Positions 15,117 to 16,201 of a DNA stretch of 16,201 nt are shown in pieces; position 1 is the stretch's first letter, and the number at the start of each line of letters is the position of its first letter. The notes under the pieces are model-generated. The model did not search any database, had not been told where the DNA came from, and saw only the letters and a program-made list of their open reading frames with translations. A program made the translations under genes and the position numbers. This DNA is from CAZIVE01 sp964542435 (GTDB lineage: Bacteria > Bacteroidota > Bacteroidia > Bacteroidales > Tannerellaceae): the NCBI GenBank assembly GCA_964542435.1, contig CAZIVE010000059.1:1-16201 (forward strand), written 5' to 3'.

Positions 15117-16190
15117 ATGACCTTGAACGATTCCATGAAAGCACATGTGCCGACTCCCAAGAAATGGTGGGAGTCGGCCATTCACATTGTTGGATGGTGC
15201 ATCTTGATCGGCGCCCCCTTCTTCTTTACGGGCCACAATGACGAGATGCATGCGGATGTCGATTTTTATTTCCGTCATTTTATCGGACTGCTTTCATTCA
15301 TCGCTGTCTTCTATCTGAATTACTTTTTGTTGATCCCGAAGCTGCTGTTCTCGAAACGTACGGGACAGTTCTTCGTCTCCAACTTCCTCCTGATCATGCT
15401 GGCCATGTTGTTTGTCCATGTCATGATGCTGATTCTGCCGCAGCCTCCCAAGCCTTTCTGGCATCATGCGCGGGAGATATTTGACGTCATCGGCTTTATC
15501 CTCTATAATGTCTTTCTTTATATTCTGGTGATTGGCATGAGCGTCGCCATCAAGATGACTGCCGGATGGTATCAGGTAGAAACAATCCGCCGCGAACTGG
15601 AACAGAAGAACACCGAAGCAGAACTGCAGAATCTCAAGAGTCAGCTCAATCCGCATTTCTTGTTCAATACGCTCAATAATATCTATAGCCTTATCGACAT
15701 TGACAGTGCACAGGCTCAGAAGGCTGTTCACGGTCTGAGCCATCTGCTGCGATATGTGCTTTATGAAAGCTCTCAACCGACGGTACCTCTCGAGAAAGAG
15801 ATCGACTTTGTACGCAACTATGTCGAGCTGATGCGCCTTCGCCTCACTGAACAGGTAACGCTGACAACCGACTATTCGATTGAGAATAATTCTCTTCCCG
15901 TTGCTCCGCTCATTTTCATCACGCTTATCGAGAATGCCTTCAAACATGGAGTGAGCAATGACGAGCCTTCGTTTATCAATCTCAGCATTCATCAACAGGA
16001 AGGTAGAATCTCCTGCCGGATTTCCAACAGCTATTTTCCCAAAGACAAGGAACAGGACAAGAGCGGATCGGGCATCGGAATCCCCAATCTTTCCCGTCGC
16101 CTCGAACTTCTCTATCCTTCGCGCCATATCTTTACCTACGGCAAAGAGGGCAACGAATACCGTACGGTCCTCGATTTACAAACGAAATAG
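15117..16190 (+). CDS. LytS/YehU-family membrane sensor histidine kinase
   Basis: 357 residues. Four membrane helices (about 22-38, 53-75, 88-107 and 123-146) form a compact sensor with no large periplasmic domain. A linker coiled coil (152-175) leads to the His_kinase domain: H180 in QLNPHFLFNTLNNIY is the phosphorylated histidine, N273 in LIENAFKHG is the ATP-site asparagine, and the G-box is GSGIGIPNLSRR at 317-328. This is the short, LytS-type HATPase arrangement, whose partners are LytTR-domain response regulators. The stop leaves only 11 bases of window, so the regulator gene is probably just downstream. Being the last seen gene of the efflux operon, it likely controls pump expression, perhaps through the repeats at 10221-10292. 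A second Met at residue 7 is a possible alternative start. Confidence 0.92.
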   Translation: MTLNDSMKAHVPTPKKWWESAIHIVGWCILIGAPFFFTGHNDEMHADVDFYFRHFIGLLSFIAVFYLNYFLLIPKLLFSKRTGQFFVSNFLLIMLAMLFVHVMMLILPQPPKPFWHHAREIFDVIGFILYNVFLYILVIGMSVAIKMTAGWYQVETIRRELEQKNTEAELQNLKSQLNPHFLFNTLNNIYSLIDIDSAQAQKAVHGLSHLLRYVLYESSQPTVPLEKEIDFVRNYVELMRLRLTEQVTLTTDYSIENNSLPVAPLIFITLIENAFKHGVSNDEPSFINLSIHQQEGRISCRISNSYFPKDKEQDKSGSGIGIPNLSRRLELLYPSRHIFTYGKEGNEYRTVLDLQTK

Positions 16191-16201
16191 CACATTCCAA
16201 A

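Noticed and set aside
15294..16127. 277-codon frame antisense to the LytS-type kinase
   Set aside because: The sense frame has all kinase boxes; the antisense product looks like random charged sequence.
1..16201. tRNA, rRNA, IS element, prophage or restriction genes
   Set aside because: No cloverleaf, transposase motif, terminal inverted repeats or phage-like gene set was recognised on either strand.

Overview
The window looks like ordinary chromosome from a member of the Bacteroidota, most likely a Bacteroidales of the Prevotella type. The evidence is a PorX-type response regulator with a PglZ domain, several matches to the Bacteroidota -7 promoter element TAnnTTTG, short signal peptides ending in ...AQ, a small Imm17-family membrane protein, and a LytS-type kinase closing an ABC-efflux operon. 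No tRNA, rRNA, insertion sequence, phage gene or CRISPR array was seen. The genus is an inference, not a result.

Left block, + strand, about 39-2304. A promoter-like site precedes porX (response regulator fused to a PglZ phosphatase-like domain), tsaE (tRNA t6A synthesis ATPase) and a 71-residue two-helix membrane protein of the Imm17 type. They are tightly spaced and look like one operon. This is followed by 345 bases without a convincing gene, holding a 42-bp tandem repeat and a hairpin between two convergent operons.

Middle block, - strand, 8883 down to 2650. Six genes with gaps of 1-18 bases read as one operon: a GNAT-fold acetyltransferase-like protein, topoisomerase IV subunit B (parE), coaD (coenzyme A synthesis), an exported S41 C-terminal processing protease, and two half-length chromate-transporter (ChrA) proteins that probably pair. 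The mixture is housekeeping plus envelope functions.

Right block, + strand. A stand-alone exported SMP-30/gluconolactonase-like gene (9185-10141) ends in a good hairpin terminator. Next comes a 9-bp direct repeat array and the best promoter in the window (TTTG, 20 nt, TAGTTTTG at 10318-10349). This drives a tripartite efflux operon: TolC-like outer membrane protein, MacA-like adaptor, MacB-type ATPase, MacB/FtsX-type permease and a LytS-family membrane histidine kinase. The kinase stops 11 bases before the window end, and its response regulator is probably just outside. Together these genes would pump a substrate out of the periplasm through TolC, with the kinase probably controlling the pump genes.

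I did not find a clearly undescribed system. The points most worth checking are the 42-bp intergenic repeat, the repeat array in front of the efflux promoter, the strong hairpin inside the efflux operon, and an 'immunity' family protein sitting in a housekeeping operon with no toxin.
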